Of a DNA stretch of 64,000 bases, positions 44,863-52,298 are shown one piece after another. Position 1 is the stretch's first letter. Every line of letters begins with the position of its first letter. The DNA lies in NCBI RefSeq assembly GCF_000069785.1, contig NC_010530.1:1172001-1236000 (forward strand), read 5' to 3'. The notes beneath the pieces are model-generated. The model saw nothing but the letters and a program-made list of their open reading frames with translations, did no database searches and had not been told where the DNA came from. Source of the DNA: Cupriavidus taiwanensis LMG 19424. GTDB taxonomy: Bacteria > Pseudomonadota > Gammaproteobacteria > Burkholderiales > Burkholderiaceae. The position numbers were made by a program, and so were the translations under genes.

Positions 44863-44917
44863 GCCGGTGCCGCGGCTCATGCCAGGCGCCACAACACAAG
44901 CTTGTGACAGTTTGATT

Positions 44918-44960
44918 GTGTACACTGTTCACTATAAGACTGTGTACATCATGAACTGTT
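44918..44960 (+). promoter_or_regulatory. Probable tetR autoregulatory operator pair
   Basis: GTGTACACTGTTCAC (44918-44932) is a near-perfect 15-bp palindrome. GTGTACA recurs at 44942-44948 followed by TGAACTGTT (44952-44960). Both lie in the 120-bp leader of the TetR gene, with TATAAG (44933-44938) between them as a possible -10. Confidence 0.55.
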
Positions 44961-44982
44961 ATGCGTTTTCCGGGAGGCCCGC

Positions 44983-45627
44983 ATGAGCCGCGAGACCTCC
45001 GCACCGCCCGCGCGGACGACTTATCGACATGGCGACCTGCGCCGCGCGCTGCTCGACGCCGGCATCGACCTGGCGCGCGAGGGCGGTCCCGACGCCATCG
45101 TGCTGCGCGAAGCGACCCGGCGCGCCGGCGTGGTACCCAATGCCGCGTACCGGCATTTCGCCAGCCGGCAAGACCTGCTGCAGGCGGTGCGCGCGTGGGC
45201 CTTGTCTTCGCTGGCAATCGCCATGGAGGCCGAAATCGGCGGGCTGCGCCCAGGACGCGGCGCCGCCGCGCATGCGCGCGCCTGTTTGCGTGCGGTGGGC
45301 ACCGGTTACCTGCGCTTTGCCCTCACGGAGACCGGCCTGTTCCGCACCGCGTTCTCAGTGCCCGATGCCGTGGAAGACGACGCCGACCCGGCCAAGGCAG
45401 GCAATAGCGGCCTGAACCCGTTTCAACTGCTGGGCGCGGCGCTGGACCAGCTGGTGGAAGCAGGCGTGCTGCCGGCCGAGCGGCGCCCGGGCGCCGAATA
45501 TCTGGCGTGGTCGGCCGTGCACGGCCTGGCAATCTTGCTGATCGACGGCCCCTTGCGCAGCCGCGCCACCGAGCAGGCCGAGGTTCTTGGCCAGCGCGTG
45601 CTCGATATGGTCGAGAAGGGCCTGTAG
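44983..45627 (+). CDS. TetR-family transcriptional regulator
   Basis: 214 residues; N-terminal TetR HTH (about 14-60; RRALLDAGIDLAREGGPDAIVLREATRRAGVVPNAAYRHFASRQDLLQAV) and a C-terminal ligand domain with a TetR_C-like pattern (ALTETGLFRTAF, LAWSAVHGLAILLIDGPL). Effector and target unknown; no oriented partner gene is adjacent, so autoregulation through the upstream palindromes is likely. Confidence 0.92.
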   Translation: MSRETSAPPARTTYRHGDLRRALLDAGIDLAREGGPDAIVLREATRRAGVVPNAAYRHFASRQDLLQAVRAWALSSLAIAMEAEIGGLRPGRGAAAHARACLRAVGTGYLRFALTETGLFRTAFSVPDAVEDDADPAKAGNSGLNPFQLLGAALDQLVEAGVLPAERRPGAEYLAWSAVHGLAILLIDGPLRSRATEQAEVLGQRVLDMVEKGL

Positions 45628-45678
45628 CAAGGCCCTTCCCGACGGGCCTGTATCGACCGACCCCTGCTGCCGCGGCAT

Positions 45679-45797
45679 AAAAAAATGCCACGATGGCGGG
45701 GACCATCGTGGCAACGTAAGGAGCCAGGAAGGGGGGCAACCTGGCTCTGTCGGGCACCCAGGGTCGGGTGCAGAAACAATGTATTCCGTTGTTTCTC
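45679..45797 (-). ncRNA. Candidate small RNA with four hairpins and C-rich loops
   Basis: On the minus strand, 5' to 3': stem GAAACAA/TTGTTTC (45795-45789 with 45779-45773), stem GCACCC/GGGTGC with loop GACCCT (45771-45766 with 45759-45754), and stem GAGCCAGG/CCTGGCTC with loop TTGCCCCCCTT (45747-45740 with 45728-45721). Last comes a terminator stem TGCCACGATGG/CCATCGTGGCA (45713-45703 with 45696-45686) followed by T7 (45685-45679). No minus-strand gene lies upstream for 880 bp, so the terminator is unexplained unless a transcript starts here. C-rich loops are a feature of sRNAs that pair with Shine-Dalgarno sequences. Confidence 0.6.
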
Positions 45798-45803
45798 ATA
45801 TGA

Positions 45804-45846
45804 ATATCGGACACTTCTTAAATATGCTTTTATTTTGTCCCGATAT
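45804..45846 (-). promoter_or_regulatory. Inverted repeat flanking the probable promoter of the candidate sRNA
   Basis: ATATCGGACA (45804-45813) and TGTCCCGATAT (45836-45846) are arms that match except for one extra base. They enclose a 22-base AT-rich segment immediately upstream of the sRNA candidate. No clear -35/-10 pair could be assigned; an activator- or repressor-controlled promoter is a reasonable guess. Confidence 0.4.
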
Positions 45847-45983
45847 AGGCACCCGCACGCCCCTCGCTTGCCCTGGCATGCCATGCCGTGGCGAAGCACC
45901 GCGGAATGCAGGCCGAGCCGCGTGGTCTAACTTCCGGGCCTGGCAGGTCCGGCAGGCCGAACGCTGACGGCGCGGAGGGCATC

Positions 45984-46316
45984 ATGCAATACGGAATCGG
46001 AGTGATCGTGGTCGCCGCCGCCCTGGCAGGGTGCGTGGCGTATCCGTATGCCGGGGACCCGTATCCGGCATATCCCGGCTACACAGTGTCGACGCCGTAC
46101 TACCAGGCCTATCCGGCCTACCCCGCGTATCCGGCGTACGGCTATCCGTACTACCGTCCATGGCCTGCCTATGGCAGTTTCGCGTTCATTTACGGCGGCG
46201 GCGGACACGGTGGTCATTGGCACGGCCATGGCCACGGGGGGCGAGGTGGCTGGCATGGCGGGCATGGCGGCGGGCATGGCGGGGGCGGCAGCAGAGGCGG
46301 CGGGAGGGGGCACTGA
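45984..46316 (+). CDS. Small lipoprotein with Tyr/Pro repeats and Gly/His tail
   Basis: 110 residues; ATG 45984 has GGAGGGC upstream. A hydrophobic start with lipobox ALAGC (Cys17), then Tyr-Pro-Ala tandem units (AYPAYPAYPAYGYPYY), a short hydrophobic patch, and a Gly/His-rich tail (HGGHWHGHGHGGRGGWHGGHG). The tail could bind transition metals. Similar low-complexity envelope proteins occur in Burkholderiaceae without known function. Confidence 0.8.
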   Translation: MQYGIGVIVVAAALAGCVAYPYAGDPYPAYPGYTVSTPYYQAYPAYPAYPAYGYPYYRPWPAYGSFAFIYGGGGHGGHWHGHGHGGRGGWHGGHGGGHGGGGSRGGGRGH

Positions 46317-46370
46317 GAGGCAGGGCGCGCGGATGGCAAGGCTGAGCCGCCAGGGTTACCATCGGCCTAA

Positions 46371-46574
<204 letters not shown>

Positions 46575-46597
46575 CGCGCCTGCGCTGCGAGGACGCG

Positions 46598-47023
46598 CTA
46601 GGGCAGCTGGCGCAGCTGACCGATGACGGACATCAGCCGCCCGTGCGCGACGATCACGCCGGACTCGTCTTGCAGCGCTTCCTGATAGCGCTTGCGGAAC
46701 CCGGGATCGGCCCCGTCGCTGAAGAGCTTTTCCGCGGCGCGTCCGACGGCACGGCAGGTGTCGTCGTGGTGTTCCTTTGCCTCCAGCTCTTCGTCGATCT
46801 CGATGATCAGGCGCGACAGCGGGTCGAGCCAGCGGAAGTAGTTGTCTTCAGTCACCAGCTGGACAAACAGGCCGGCCGGAATCGGCCCGTTCAGCCGTTC
46901 ATACTGTGCCCGGTCATAGCCGATGACTTCCTTGTGAACCTGCAGCAGGGCCGCGCGCAGCGCCTTCAGGCCTGAGCGGCGCGTTTCCTGCGTGGCGAGG
47001 AATTGTTCGTTGGGCATGCCCAT
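46598..47023 (-). CDS. Conserved-looking helical protein of unknown function
   Basis: 141 residues from ATG 47023 (CGGAGAG upstream; ATG 47017 also possible). All-helical pattern: ETRRSGLKALRAALLQVHKEVIGYDRAQYERLNGPIP, VTEDNYFRWLDPLSRLIIEIDEELEAKEHHDD and IVAHGRLMSVIGQLRQL. No signal peptide or membrane segment. I do not recognise the family. It ends 23 bp from the small plus-strand gene. Confidence 0.7.
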   Translation of the reverse strand: MGMPNEQFLATQETRRSGLKALRAALLQVHKEVIGYDRAQYERLNGPIPAGLFVQLVTEDNYFRWLDPLSRLIIEIDEELEAKEHHDDTCRAVGRAAEKLFSDGADPGFRKRYQEALQDESGVIVAHGRLMSVIGQLRQLP

Positions 47024-47267
47024 CTCTCCGCGTTTCTACGGTATCGGGTCCGGGCAGCGGTGCGTGGTCGCGCGCCTGTACCGCCAGCGCTCGCGCCGCG
47101 GTGACTGTCTGCCGGATATTCCGCGCGCGGCGTGCAGCCTGTGCCGGCACTGTCCCGCGCGCCTGCCAGTATAGGCAGGCCCCGCAGGGCGAGCCAGAGG
47201 CGGCGGCTAGCGAAATACCCGTATTTGCGCCGGTCCCGGCGCATGGTTGGCGGACATGGCGAGTCGC

Positions 47268-48389
47268 TCACGGCCCCTCGCTGGCATCCGGCGCCAGCAG
47301 GTCGGCCGCGCGTGAGCGCCGTGCATCGGCCGCGCGGAAATAACGGACCACTGTCGACACGCTGGCGTGGCCGGTCATGGCCATGGTTTCTGCGAGCGGC
47401 ACCTGCTGCGCCGCGGCTTCCGTGACAAAGCCCGAGCGCAGCGAATGCGCGGAATAGTCGCCATCCAGCCCCGCCAGCGCGCAGCGCGCCTTGACGATGC
47501 GGCTTACCGCCGCATCGGACAAGCCTTCGCCCACATGTCCGCCGCGCCGGATACGGCGAAACAACGGGCCGCGGTCGATTCCGGCGGCGGCCAGCCATGC
47601 CTCCAGGGCCTGTCCGGCGGCACCCGTGACGGGCTTGGCGATGTCGCTGCGCTCGCTGCCTGACTGGTTGGTCTTGGACCAGCCCATGACATAGACAAAG
47701 TCCCCCGGACCCACGCGCGTGAGGTGATCCATCGTGGCGCGCGCGACTTCCGAGCGGCGGCGTCCGCCGCTGGCCCAGGCGAACAACAGCAGCGCGCGGT
47801 CGCGCAGCCCGGCCAGTGTGTCATCGCAGGTATCCAGCAGGCGCAGCAGCGGCGCGCGCGTCAGCGCGGCCTTGCGAGCCTGCCGGTGTCCGCGGCGCGC
47901 GTAGGCGCGACGGGTGCTGGCCATCAGCTCGCGCACGCTGGCATCGGCGCATGGGTTGGGCAGGCCTTGCAGCCGGTGGGCCTTGGCGATGACCGCGAGC
48001 CGGTGGGTCAGCGTGGACAGCGCGGGCGGGCCGGGTCGCGCCTTGCATCCATCAGCGACCAGCGCCTGGTCGATGGCCGCGGGCATCTCGCAGACCGGGC
48101 CCTGCGGCGTCTGGCGCGTGGCGTGGTCGACGATGAACTGGATAACGACGGCAGGCGCGAGCGGAAGCCGCACTGGCTGCCGATAGCGCAGGGCATACCA
48201 GGCAGACCAGTAACGCAATGCGGAACGGTAGCTTGCCACCGTGTTTCGGGATTCACCTTCCTGGCGCAACGCGTTGGCCGCCTGCTCGGCGAGAGGATCC
48301 AGTTGGGACGTGCGGAGTGGGGCCGGTAAGTCGACATCAGCGGGAATCGGTGGGAAATAGGTCTCGTGGGCGTCGCGGATTTTAATCAT
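47268..48389 (-). CDS. Tyrosine recombinase / phage-type integrase
   Basis: 373 residues: an N-terminal SAM-like core-binding domain (about 30-170) and a catalytic domain with the full set of residues: Arg211 (SGGRRRSEV), Lys239, His315 and Arg318 (AHSLRSGF), His341 (TGHASVSTVV) and nucleophile Tyr350 (VVRYF). It resembles the recombinases found beside kfrA on plasmids and in genomic islands. It diverges from kfrA across a palindrome-rich, unusually AT-rich 113-bp gap. No attachment-site repeats were seen. Confidence 0.92.
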   Translation of the reverse strand: MIKIRDAHETYFPPIPADVDLPAPLRTSQLDPLAEQAANALRQEGESRNTVASYRSALRYWSAWYALRYRQPVRLPLAPAVVIQFIVDHATRQTPQGPVCEMPAAIDQALVADGCKARPGPPALSTLTHRLAVIAKAHRLQGLPNPCADASVRELMASTRRAYARRGHRQARKAALTRAPLLRLLDTCDDTLAGLRDRALLLFAWASGGRRRSEVARATMDHLTRVGPGDFVYVMGWSKTNQSGSERSDIAKPVTGAAGQALEAWLAAAGIDRGPLFRRIRRGGHVGEGLSDAAVSRIVKARCALAGLDGDYSAHSLRSGFVTEAAAQQVPLAETMAMTGHASVSTVVRYFRAADARRSRAADLLAPDASEGP

Positions 48390-48399
48390 AATAAATATG

Positions 48400-48424
48400 A
48401 TGTATGCTGTATCATATCATACAT
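48400..48424. promoter_or_regulatory. Palindrome 1 in the integrase-kfrA gap
   Basis: ATGTATG (48400-48406) and CATACAT (48418-48424): perfect 7-bp arms, 11-bp AT-rich spacer, starting 11 bp before the integrase start codon. Likely operator for KfrA or the recombinase; inferred from position. Confidence 0.55.
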
Positions 48425-48440
48425 AGATAAGGAATAACAA

Positions 48441-48461
48441 CCGATAAGCCTCCATTATCGG
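48441..48461. promoter_or_regulatory. Palindrome 2 in the integrase-kfrA gap
   Basis: CCGATAA (48441-48447), 7-bp spacer, TTATCGG (48455-48461), 41 bp before the kfrA start codon. KfrA proteins are known to repress their own promoter, so this is a reasonable KfrA operator. Confidence 0.55.
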
Positions 48462-48502
48462 ACCTTATTTGTGACTTTTCAGGAATTCGCCGGATATTCA
48501 TC

Positions 48503-49453
48503 ATGGAAACGCTGCGCAGCCGAGGGATCACCCGCGACGACGTCTGGCAAGCCGCCGACAGCCTGCTCAAGGCCGGCCAGCGGCCGACCATCGAACGCAT
48601 CCGCCTGCATCTGGGCCGAGGCTCGCCGAACACGGTCAGCCCCCACCTGGATGCCTGGTTTGCGGCGCTGGGCGGGCGGATCCAGGATCCGGAAGGGTTC
48701 GCGCCGGCGCCGGGCTGTCCTGAACCGGTCGCCGAAGCCGCGCGCTACTTGTGGGAGGCTGCGCTGCAAAGCGCCAGAACTTCGGCCGAAGCGGGGCTGG
48801 CGCAGCGGGAAGCTGCATTGGCGGCGGCCAGCGCGGCCCTGCAGCAGGAGCGCGAAGCGCTGGCGCAGGAACGCCAGGTCATGCGGGCGCGGCTTGAAGG
48901 CGCGGAGGCTGCCATGGCGGAACTGACACGCGCGCGCGACGAGGCGGCGGAGCGCGCCGCGCGCGCCGAAACGGCTGCGGCCGCGTGGCAGCAGCAAGCC
49001 GAAGCGCTGCGCGCCGAGCATGCCTCAGCGCTGGCCGCGCGCCACGCCATGCAGAACGATTTCGACGTACAGCGCGCAGCCTGGGACCAGGAGCGCGAAA
49101 CGCTCGCGCAGCGCACCGCCGCCAACGAGCGTCGCATGGCGCTGGAACTGGATGCAGCGCGCGTGGCCGCGCGGGAAGCGCAAGCGCTGCTCGACGCCGA
49201 ACGCAAGGCGGCGGTCGAGCGCCTGGCACGGGCCGCGGAGGCGGCGTCGCGCCAGGGCACCGAGATGACCCGGCTCGGCCAGGCGATCGCGGTGCTGGAG
49301 GAACGGGTGCGCCAGCGGGAAAGCCTGCTGGCAGAGTACCGGGAGCAGGCCGGCGCGGAATCCGCGGCCGCGGCGGCGCCACCACGGCGAAGCCGGCCGG
49401 CCCGCGTGGCGCTGTCCGTCGGCAAGGGGCGACGGCGTAGCCAGCGGCTGTAG
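48503..49453 (+). CDS. KfrA-like DNA-binding coiled-coil protein
   Basis: 316 residues. The KfrA_N DNA-binding domain is at about 5-70 (ITRDDVWQAADSLLKAGQRPTIERIRLHLGRGSPNTVSPHLDAWF). A long Ala/Glu/Arg coiled coil (about 80-290) and a short basic tail (RRSRPARVALSVGKGRRRSQR) follow. On IncP-type plasmids KfrA binds DNA, represses itself and forms alpha-helical filaments linked to plasmid stability. Here it sits with an integrase and a toxin-antitoxin pair, which suggests a plasmid-derived or integrative element. Confidence 0.88.
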   Translation: METLRSRGITRDDVWQAADSLLKAGQRPTIERIRLHLGRGSPNTVSPHLDAWFAALGGRIQDPEGFAPAPGCPEPVAEAARYLWEAALQSARTSAEAGLAQREAALAAASAALQQEREALAQERQVMRARLEGAEAAMAELTRARDEAAERAARAETAAAAWQQQAEALRAEHASALAARHAMQNDFDVQRAAWDQERETLAQRTAANERRMALELDAARVAAREAQALLDAERKAAVERLARAAEAASRQGTEMTRLGQAIAVLEERVRQRESLLAEYREQAGAESAAAAAPPRRSRPARVALSVGKGRRRSQRL

Positions 49454-49494
49454 GCCAGCCGGTGCTGCCCGGAAAAAGCGTCATGCTGGCGGTA

Positions 49495-49526
49495 ATCAAA
49501 TGAGCTATACTTAAGGCTCATTTGAT
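49495..49526 (+). promoter_or_regulatory. Operator-promoter of the DUF2384/RES pair
   Basis: ATCAAATGAGC (49495-49505) and GCTCATTTGAT (49516-49526) are perfect 11-bp arms. The 10-bp spacer holds TATACT (49506-49511), a good -10 box. An antitoxin dimer bound here would cover the promoter. Confidence 0.75.
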
Positions 49527-49536
49527 GAGGTTTGCC

Positions 49537-50052
49537 ATGCCGCGCATGCTCACACCCGAAGGCCATTATCCGCACGCACACCAACGCCGGCCAGCCCGCG
49601 AACTCAGCGTCAATAGCTACCTGGCGGTCTACGAGGCCACGCTTTCGACCGATGGCGCCATGTCGGTGATCCGGGCCATCCGCGAGGGCGTGCCGGCTTC
49701 CGACCTCAACCGGCTGGCCGAATCCATGGGCACGAGCAAGGAGCAACTGATCAAGACGCTGGATTTGCCGCGTGCCACCGTCGACCGCAAGGCGCGCGCG
49801 CACCAGAACCTGTCGAGCGAGCAGAGCGAGCGCGTGCTGGGCATGGTGCGGCTGGTGGGCCAGGTGCAGGCGCTGGTGGAAAGCTCGGGCGATGCGCGCG
49901 GCTTCAATGCGGCGCAGTGGGTGGCGCAGTGGCTGGAGCAGCCGTCCCCGGCGCTCGGCGGGCAGCGGCCTGCTGAATTGATGGATACCGTCGCCGGCCA
50001 GCGCATCGTCTCTGACCTGGTGGCCAGGATGCAGAGCGGGGCCTACGCTTGA
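49537..50052 (+). CDS. DUF2384 (Xre/MbcA/ParS-type) antitoxin
   Basis: 171 residues from ATG 49537 (GAGG six bases upstream; ATG 49525 and 49546 are alternatives). An Xre-like N-terminal helical region (AIREGVPASDLNRLAESMGTSKEQLIKTLDLPRATVDRKA) is followed by the ParS/MbcA toxin-binding C-terminal domain (SSEQSERVLGMVRLVGQVQALV, FNAAQWVAQWLEQPSPALGGQRPAELMDTVAGQRIVSDLVARM). It neutralises the RES toxin encoded immediately downstream and autoregulates through the 49495-49526 operator. Its stop overlaps the toxin start. Confidence 0.93.
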   Translation: MPRMLTPEGHYPHAHQRRPARELSVNSYLAVYEATLSTDGAMSVIRAIREGVPASDLNRLAESMGTSKEQLIKTLDLPRATVDRKARAHQNLSSEQSERVLGMVRLVGQVQALVESSGDARGFNAAQWVAQWLEQPSPALGGQRPAELMDTVAGQRIVSDLVARMQSGAYA

Positions 50053-50522
50053 GGCCGGCCTGGCGCATCGCGACCGACACGCCTCTCTACACCGCGGACG
50101 ATGCCAGCGGCGCCGGCGCGAAGGCGACCGGAGGGCGCTGGAACCGGCAGGGCACGCCCCTGATTTACGCGGCCTCGAGCATCGCGCTGGCGTGCCTGGA
50201 AACGCTGGTCCACCTGGGCTCGGCCGGCCTGCCGCTGAACCGCTACCTGGTCCGCATCGATATTCCCGACGACTTGTGGGCCGCGGCTCGGCACTTGACG
50301 GCCGCCAGCGCGCCGGTCGGCTGGGATGCCATTCCCGCCGGCAAGACCAGCCTCGACACCGGCGAGGCCTGGGTCCAAAGGGGCACCAGCGCCTTGCTGC
50401 TGGTGCCTTCCATCGTGATTCCCGAAGAGGTCAACGTGCTGGTCAATCCCTTGCACCCGGATGCCAGGCGGCTGACCTATACCAAGGTTCGCCGCTGGCA
50501 GTATGACGCGCGCCTGGCCTGA
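50049..50522 (+). CDS. RES-domain toxin
   Basis: 157 residues from TTG 50049, overlapping the antitoxin stop by four bases. RES domain with conserved residues in GGRWNRQGTPLIYAASSIALACLETLVHL (Arg, Tyr, Ser, Glu) and a C-terminal Asn-Pro (VNPLHPDARRLTY). Characterised RES toxins degrade or ADP-ribosylate via NAD+, lowering cellular NAD. The TTG start and overlap suggest reduced, coupled translation of the toxin. Confidence 0.92.
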   Translation: MRPAWRIATDTPLYTADDASGAGAKATGGRWNRQGTPLIYAASSIALACLETLVHLGSAGLPLNRYLVRIDIPDDLWAAARHLTAASAPVGWDAIPAGKTSLDTGEAWVQRGTSALLLVPSIVIPEEVNVLVNPLHPDARRLTYTKVRRWQYDARLA

Positions 50523-50529
50523 GGCACGA

Positions 50530-52107
50530 TCAGGTCGCGCCGGCGGCGCGCAGCAGGTGTTTCTGGATCTTGCCGCTGGTGGTCTTGGGCAGCGCTTCCA
50601 GGAAATGGTAGCGGCGCGGCCGCTTGTAAGCAGCCAGCCGGTCGCCTTGCAGCAGGAAGGCGTCGAGCTGGTCCGCGCTCAGCGTCTCCTCGCCGCGTGC
50701 GACCACATAGGCACCGACCACCTGGCCCCAGGTAGGATCGGGCTCGCCCAGCACCGCGACTTCCAGCACGCCGGGATGTTCGATCAGGGCGTCTTCCACC
50801 TCGCGCGGATAGACGTTCTCGGCCCCCGAATTGATCATGTAATCGATGCGGTCGCGGATCCACAGGTAGCCGTCGGCATCCAGGCTGCCGAGGTCGCCGG
50901 TGTGGTACCAGCCGTGCGCGAGCGCGCGCGCGTTGGCCTCCGGGCGGTTCAGGTAGCCCTGCATCATGCATGGGCCGCGCACCAGCACTTCTCCGACTTC
51001 GCCTGGCGCACATGGCTGGGACGGATCGGTCGGTGCGCCGTCCTCGCGCAGCCTGGCGACCACCAGTTCGTGTCCGAGCGCGGGCAGGCCGGCCGAGCCG
51101 GCGTGGCTCAGTTGTTCGTGCGGGTAGAGCACCGACATGCATGGCCCCATTTCCGTGGTGCCATAGACCTGCACCAGCCCCGCGCCGACCTTGCGGTCCC
51201 ATTCGCGGATCAGGTGCGGCGCCATCGACGCGCCGCCGTATTCCACCAGCCGCAGCGAGGACACGTCGCGCGCTTCGGCGTCCGGATGGTTGAGCAGCAT
51301 GGCGACCATGGTCGGCGCGGCGAAGAAATGCGTGACGCCCTCGGCTTCCACCAGTTGCCAGGCCTCGCCGGCGTCGAAGCGGCGCTGCAGCACCTGGGTC
51401 GCGCCCAGCTGCAGCCGGGGCAGGAAGCTGGTGTGCAGCTCGGCCGTGTGGTTCAGCGGTGCGATCGACAGGCCCACGTCCTCCCGCGACAGCATCATGG
51501 CCTGGTGCATCATCGCGTTGTGCTGCAGCTTGCTGCGATGCGTGTGCATGACGCCCTTGGGCCGGCCGGTGGTGCCGCTGGTGTACATCAGGATGCAGGG
51601 GTCGTTCTCGTCGACCATCACCGCGGGCAGCGTGTCGGGCTGGTCCGCCGCCAGCGCGTCGAGGCGGTGCGTGGCACAAGCCGGCGCCGGGTCGGCATCG
51701 GCATAGAGGCGCAGCGTGGTGCCGGGCGCCAGTTCGGCGGCTTTTTCCACGACGGCCGCGCCTTCCCGTTCGAACAGCAACGCCCTGGCCCCGCCGTCGT
51801 TCAGGATATAGGCCAGCTCCTGCGCCGCCAGCCGGTAATTGACCGGGTTATAGACCGCGCCGATGCGGGCCGTGGCCAGCAGGGTAAAGACAAAGGCCGG
51901 GGTGTTGTAGAGGAAGGCCGCCACCACGTCGCCCTTGCCGATGCCAAGCGACTGCAGCGCATGCGCGTGGCGATTGACCTCGGCATCGAGCTGCGCGTAC
52001 GTCCACGCGCGCCGCCCTGTGCCGATGCCGGTGACCAGCGCGGTCTTGCGCGGCAGGTTGCGCGCGGGCCAGGTGAGGGTGTCGCCAAGGGTGATGCCGC
52101 GGGTCAA
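50530..52107 (-). CDS. AMP-forming acyl-CoA synthetase (fatty-acyl-CoA ligase type)
   Basis: 525 residues from TTG 52107 (GGAGACC upstream). ANL motifs: CILMYTSGTTGRPKGVMHTH, YGTTEMGP, GWYHTGDLGSLDADGYLWIRDRIDYMINSGAENVYPREVE and Lys in KTTSGKIQKHLL. It activates a medium/long-chain or aromatic acid to its CoA ester. It ends seven bases from the RES toxin gene on the other strand; no pathway partner is adjacent. Confidence 0.92.
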   Translation of the reverse strand: MTRGITLGDTLTWPARNLPRKTALVTGIGTGRRAWTYAQLDAEVNRHAHALQSLGIGKGDVVAAFLYNTPAFVFTLLATARIGAVYNPVNYRLAAQELAYILNDGGARALLFEREGAAVVEKAAELAPGTTLRLYADADPAPACATHRLDALAADQPDTLPAVMVDENDPCILMYTSGTTGRPKGVMHTHRSKLQHNAMMHQAMMLSREDVGLSIAPLNHTAELHTSFLPRLQLGATQVLQRRFDAGEAWQLVEAEGVTHFFAAPTMVAMLLNHPDAEARDVSSLRLVEYGGASMAPHLIREWDRKVGAGLVQVYGTTEMGPCMSVLYPHEQLSHAGSAGLPALGHELVVARLREDGAPTDPSQPCAPGEVGEVLVRGPCMMQGYLNRPEANARALAHGWYHTGDLGSLDADGYLWIRDRIDYMINSGAENVYPREVEDALIEHPGVLEVAVLGEPDPTWGQVVGAYVVARGEETLSADQLDAFLLQGDRLAAYKRPRRYHFLEALPKTTSGKIQKHLLRAAGAT

Positions 52108-52260
52108 GGTCGGTCTCCGGTGGTGTCCGCTGCCGGGCGGGCAGGCGCTTGATGTCTTGTCAGCCGGACAATATAGAGCGGCGTGTCGGGCACACGGAAA
52201 TAACCATTTGCTCTTTCTTTATGCCGTTCGGCGGCAATGGCGTTCCTCGCCGGACAGATA

Positions 52261-52276
52261 CTGTATATTTGTACAG
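52261..52276 (+). promoter_or_regulatory. LexA (SOS) box
   Basis: CTGTATATTTGTACAG fits CTGT-N8-ACAG and matches most of the E. coli LexA consensus TACTGTATATATATACAGTA. It lies 38 bp before GTG 52299 of the helicase gene and contains TATATT, a possible -10. Confidence 0.8.
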
Positions 52277-52298
52277 TTTTTCGCTGTCCCGCATTCTT

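Noticed and set aside
45686..45713. Hairpin as terminator of the tetR gene
   Set aside because: The A7 run precedes the stem and no T-run follows on the plus strand; the terminator signal works only in the minus direction.
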